64,000 nucleotides of DNA from Bicyclus anynana (Eukaryota; Arthropoda; Insecta; Lepidoptera; Nymphalidae). Numbering within the stretch: the stretch's first letter is position 1; each line of letters opens with the position of its first letter. Of this stretch, positions 61,712 through 64,000 are shown one piece after another. A model generated the notes under the pieces. It saw nothing but the letters and a program-made list of their open reading frames with translations, was not told where the DNA came from and searched no databases. Location of the stretch: assembly GCF_947172395.1 (NCBI RefSeq), contig NC_069098.1, positions 3,279,001 through 3,343,000 of the forward strand. The letters are read 5' to 3'. Made by a program: the position numbers and the translations under genes.

Positions 61712-61945
61712 AAAAGGGAGTGCGCAGGGAGGAAAGTCATATTACTAGAAAAATGTTAAATGTGCAAGTGGAAGGACATAAGAGGAGAGGAAGGCTAAAG
61801 AAGAGATGGTTGGATTGTGTGAAACAGGAGATGTGTGTAATAGGAGTGGATGATGAGTTGACGAGTAATAGAGACGAATAGAAAAGATTGACATATTGTT
61901 CCGACCCCACTTAACTGGGATAAGGGTAAGAAAATGATGAAACCT
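61712..61945 (+). pseudogene. RTE-type LINE ORF2 C-terminus, second subfamily
   Basis: A plus-strand frame reads MLNVQVEGHKRRGRLKKRW then LDCVKQEMCVIGVDDELTSN before a stop after RDE (about 61880). CSDPT follows in the same frame after a further stop. In other insects the pattern GxRxRGRPKKRWxDCVxxDM...CADPT is the C-terminal end of RTE-type non-LTR retrotransposon polymerases. It differs from the WRPRTGKRSVGRP subfamily seen elsewhere in the window, so at least two RTE-type lineages are present. The 3' end is AACTGGGATAAGGGTAAGAA with AATGATGA. It is 5'-truncated with two in-frame stops, so inactive. A 79-codon minus-strand frame here is its shadow. Confidence 0.65.
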
Positions 61946-62033
61946 TAATAAAAATATCAGTTTCTTTGTTTCTTCATTACACACAAAAAAATATGTTGGT
62001 AGTAGATAAAATAGCTGATTGTCTTTTATATCC

Positions 62034-62075
62034 TGAAATATTATAAATGCGAATTTGAGTTTGTTTTTTTGTTAA
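62034..62075 (+). mobile_element. Helitron 5' end fragment
   Basis: CTGAAATATTATAAATGCGA followed by ATTTGAGTTTGTTTTTTTGT resembles a Lep1-like start. Only about 40 bp. Confidence 0.45.
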
Positions 62076-62145
62076 AATATATTTAATTCTATGCAAATAC
62101 ACTCGTGCAATATTTGGGGAACCTTTATAATTTATCTTCACTTTC

Positions 62146-62376
62146 AACCCATATTCGGCTTACTATTGAGCTCGAGTCTCCTCTCAGAATAAGAGGGGTT
62201 AGGCCAAAATAGTCCAGCACACTGGCCTAATGCGGATTGGCAGACTTCACACACGCAGAGAATTAAAAAAATTATCAGGTGTGCAGGTTTCCTCATGATA
62301 TTTTTTTCTTCACGTGATATTTAATTTCTTAAAATACACATAACTGAAAACTGCACCGGATTCAAACCCAAGCTAT
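62146..62376 (-). mobile_element. SINE-A, truncated at the head
   Basis: CAACCCATATTCGGCTTACT, GGTTAGGCCAAAATAGTCCA, GACTTCACACACGCAGAGAA and CACGTGATATTTAATTTCTT, then a deletion to CCGGATTCAAACCCA. The A box and part of the B box are missing. Confidence 0.8.
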
Positions 62377-62679
62377 TTTGTTTCTGGTCCCAAAGACTAT
62401 AAGAAAACTAAACTCCACGCTGAAGCTCCCACCTAACATTACACCGAAGCCGCAGTAGTTATTTACCCATCTATGCAATCTAGTGAAATGTAAATTGCTC
62501 CATACATTGCGTCCAAATGCATTTCGATCTGAAATGCCCCGATTCAATAAGCAACCGATATCGGAGAGAGATTTGGGCCAACACGCCCCAGTGACACTGT
62601 CAAATGTGTCCCCCACTATATGACGTCGCACTTTGCGGCAGCAATATCTACCCATTTTGAAATATACAAAAACCGAGTG
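62377..62679. other. Unassigned interval
   Basis: A 107-codon minus-strand frame (62362-62685) crosses it but starts inside SINE-A sequence, and shows no recognisable domain. Confidence 0.35.
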
Positions 62680-63108
62680 TTTCAAAAGAAAAACATCGTG
62701 CAGAAATCTACATAAGTACCTGAGAATTTACTTAATCTATATATATAAAAGAAAGTCGTGTTAGTTACTCCACTTGGGAGGCAGGGAGGTAGTTTAGAGC
62801 CAGGAGAAAGACATAGGATACTTTTTACTGTTTTTTTTCACACGTAGGATAAGGGTAGGGTAGGGGTATGGTAGGGGTAGGGTAGGGGTAGGGTAGGGTA
62901 GGGTAGGGGTAGGGTAGAGGTAGTTGAAAGTTTACATCGAGTTTCACGCGGACGAAGTCGCGGGCGTCCGCTAGTTCTCTATAAATGTGAAGTCTGCCAA
63001 TCCGCATTTGGCCATCGTAGTTGACTATTTGGTTACCCCTTTCTTCTTTGCATTCAGAGAGGAGTCGCGTGCTCAACAATGAGCTGAATATAGGTTTTAA
63101 TGATAATG
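62680..63108 (+). mobile_element. SINE-A split by a Helitron
   Basis: The left part GTTTCAAAAGAAAAACATCG ... ACCTGAGAATTTACTTAA (to 62735) and the right part TTCTCTATAAATGTGAAGTC ... GAATATAGGTTTTAATGATA (from 62975) are consecutive segments of the SINE-A body (CTTAA|TTCTCT). The promoter half is absent upstream. Confidence 0.8.
62736..62974 (+). mobile_element. Helitron with G-rich array inserted in SINE-A
   Basis: 5' TCTATATATATAAAAGAAAG then TCGTGTTAGTTAC. G-rich array 62851-62925 (AGGGTAGGGGTAGGG units). TTGAAAGTTTACATCGAGTT. The 3' end GCGGACGAAGTCGCGGGCGT plus CCGCTAG has GCGGAC/GTCCGC as the terminal hairpin stem. It starts with TC and ends with CTAG exactly between A (62735) and T (62975), with no target duplication, as known for Helitrons. 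No coding sequence. Confidence 0.9.
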
Positions 63109-63117
63109 ACTTGACAT

Positions 63118-63260
63118 TTTGTGACGCAGTTGGCACTGCTGTTGTCAACAGATCATGAGTTCGACTCCTAGCTCGGGTTAGGTTAGGATTGGCTCAGTTG
63201 TTTGATCGCACCAGTAGGCCTAACATGGGACCAAACGACTCATATCGTGTAGATGTAAAT
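63118..63260 (+). mobile_element. SINE-F (tRNA-derived), single copy here
   Basis: TTGTGACGCAGTTGGCACTG (A-box-like) and GAGTTCGACTCCTAGCTCG (B-box-like) followed by GGTTAGGATTGGCTCAGTTG and CAGTAGGCCTAACATGGGAC. Family inferred from the tRNA-like head only. Confidence 0.5.
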
Positions 63261-63887
63261 AGGCACATGTCAATAGCAGCGCAACCAAAAATATAGCAAT
63301 CTTTTTTATTGCGTTGGGACGATAGAGATAAGACAGGGAATACTCCACCGCCGATGTCTATCGATTGAATACGTAGATGATTATAATGATATTATTTCGC
63401 GAAAAACAAAGAAGAATTTACGAAGCTAGCCGACTTTCGCTAGTCGAAGACACACACAAAGAAAGGAATATTCCGTGGATTACCTTTTAAAATGATCCTT
63501 TTATCAAGTGTACAGTCATCATCATCGACATTTTCTACGTACAGTGCTTTACAATATTTTTCTTATCCTACAATCTCAGAACAGCTAACTCCGGTTGATT
63601 AAAGTCTTCCCAAAGACCAACTCGCATCTGAGACGAGTCTTTGGAATTAGCACTTAATTTGCATAGTTCTACATTTTGTTTTGCGAACGTGTTTCATTTG
63701 TATAGTGGAGCAGAAACAAGATGGGGACATACTTGTTCTTGTAATCTTAACTCCTATTAACTTAGATGACTTAGGCTGTATTAAGAGATGTAACTTAACT
63801 GCTAGAGTGTAGTATTGAGTCACGTATAAATCACAATAGTATAATCTCTAGTAACTTGAACTTTTTATTTTCTTAAAAAGAATGTTT
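63261..63887. other. Unassigned interval
   Basis: No recognised feature. A short inverted pair TCTTCCCAAAGACCAACTCG / CGAGTCTTTGGAATTAGC lies at 63605-63652. Confidence 0.35.
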
Positions 63888-64000
63888 GCCATATGTTTTT
63901 TTTTAAATGACCAATATTCTCATTCTCTTCCAACTAGTCGGGAAAGACTGTATTAGACGACACGACAATAAACCAACGGGGCGGGAATCGAACCACCACC
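63888..64000 (-). mobile_element. SINE-C, antisense, cut by window edge
   Basis: Minus strand from the edge: GGTGGTGGTTCGATTCCCGC (B box), TCTAATACAGTCTTTCCCGA, CTAGTTGGAAGAGAATGAGA and ATATTGGTCATTTAAAAAAA. It matches the copies at 2034 and 4971. The A box lies beyond base 64000. Confidence 0.75.

Noticed and set aside
62362..62685. 107-codon minus-strand frame
   Set aside because: Begins and ends in SINE-A pieces; the middle shows no known motif.

Overview
The window looks like AT-rich, gene-poor nuclear DNA from a moth or butterfly. The evidence is its repeat content: many short non-autonomous Helitrons of the Lep1-like type (5' end TC..ATACTAATATTATAAA, 3' hairpin then CTAG), several tRNA-derived SINE families, decayed RTE-like non-LTR retrotransposon 3' ends with (ATG)n tails, and fold-back MITEs. 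I see no host protein-coding exon I would defend, no rRNA, no genuine tRNA gene, and nothing bacterial or CRISPR-like. All family names below are local labels. SINE-A is about 310 bp, has A box TAGCCCAGTGG and B box GGTTCGAATCC, and ends in (GAT/GAC)n. SINE-B is about 320 bp, starts GACGGCCTCCGTGGCGCAG, and ends in AAAAAATAAAAA. SINE-C has a short tRNA-like head and ends in (AAATA)n. SINE-D ends in (TTTA)n. SINE-E and SINE-F are rarer.

Layout. At 1-734 is the 5' end of a minus-strand LTR retrotransposon: an open gag start, a primer-binding-like site and a probable LTR. From 1.4 to 12 kb there are SINEs, Helitrons, a 430-bp repeat packed with GCATGC palindromes (2611-3040), a 19-bp-TIR MITE, a hAT-like element, and a CAGTG-ended MITE next to a LINE 3' remnant. 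From 12.5 to 25.8 kb there are RTE-like LINE tails, SINEs, four fold-back structures, a tandemly duplicated Helitron, and two blocks resembling Penelope-like element ends. From 26 to 30 kb almost nothing is recognisable. From 30 to 38.9 kb there are SINE-A/B copies, a chimeric SINE-A/SINE-B, and a 5'-truncated Jockey-like LINE (221-codon reverse-transcriptase remnant) nested inside a MITE with an 11-bp target duplication. From 39 to 45 kb is a cluster of an unnamed repeat seen four times. From 45 to 51.7 kb is a dense Helitron field, including elements carrying long C-rich/G-rich arrays. From 52 to 64 kb are the second GCATGC repeat, more SINEs and Helitrons, and a Helitron inserted cleanly into a SINE-A.

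How the parts relate. The sequence records layered transposition: LINE into MITE, SINE into Helitron, Helitron into SINE, and a template-switch-like SINE chimera. SINE-A and the RTE-like LINEs both end in ATG-type microsatellite tails, so the LINE probably mobilised the SINE. Most of the apparent open reading frames are translations of these repeats and were left out.
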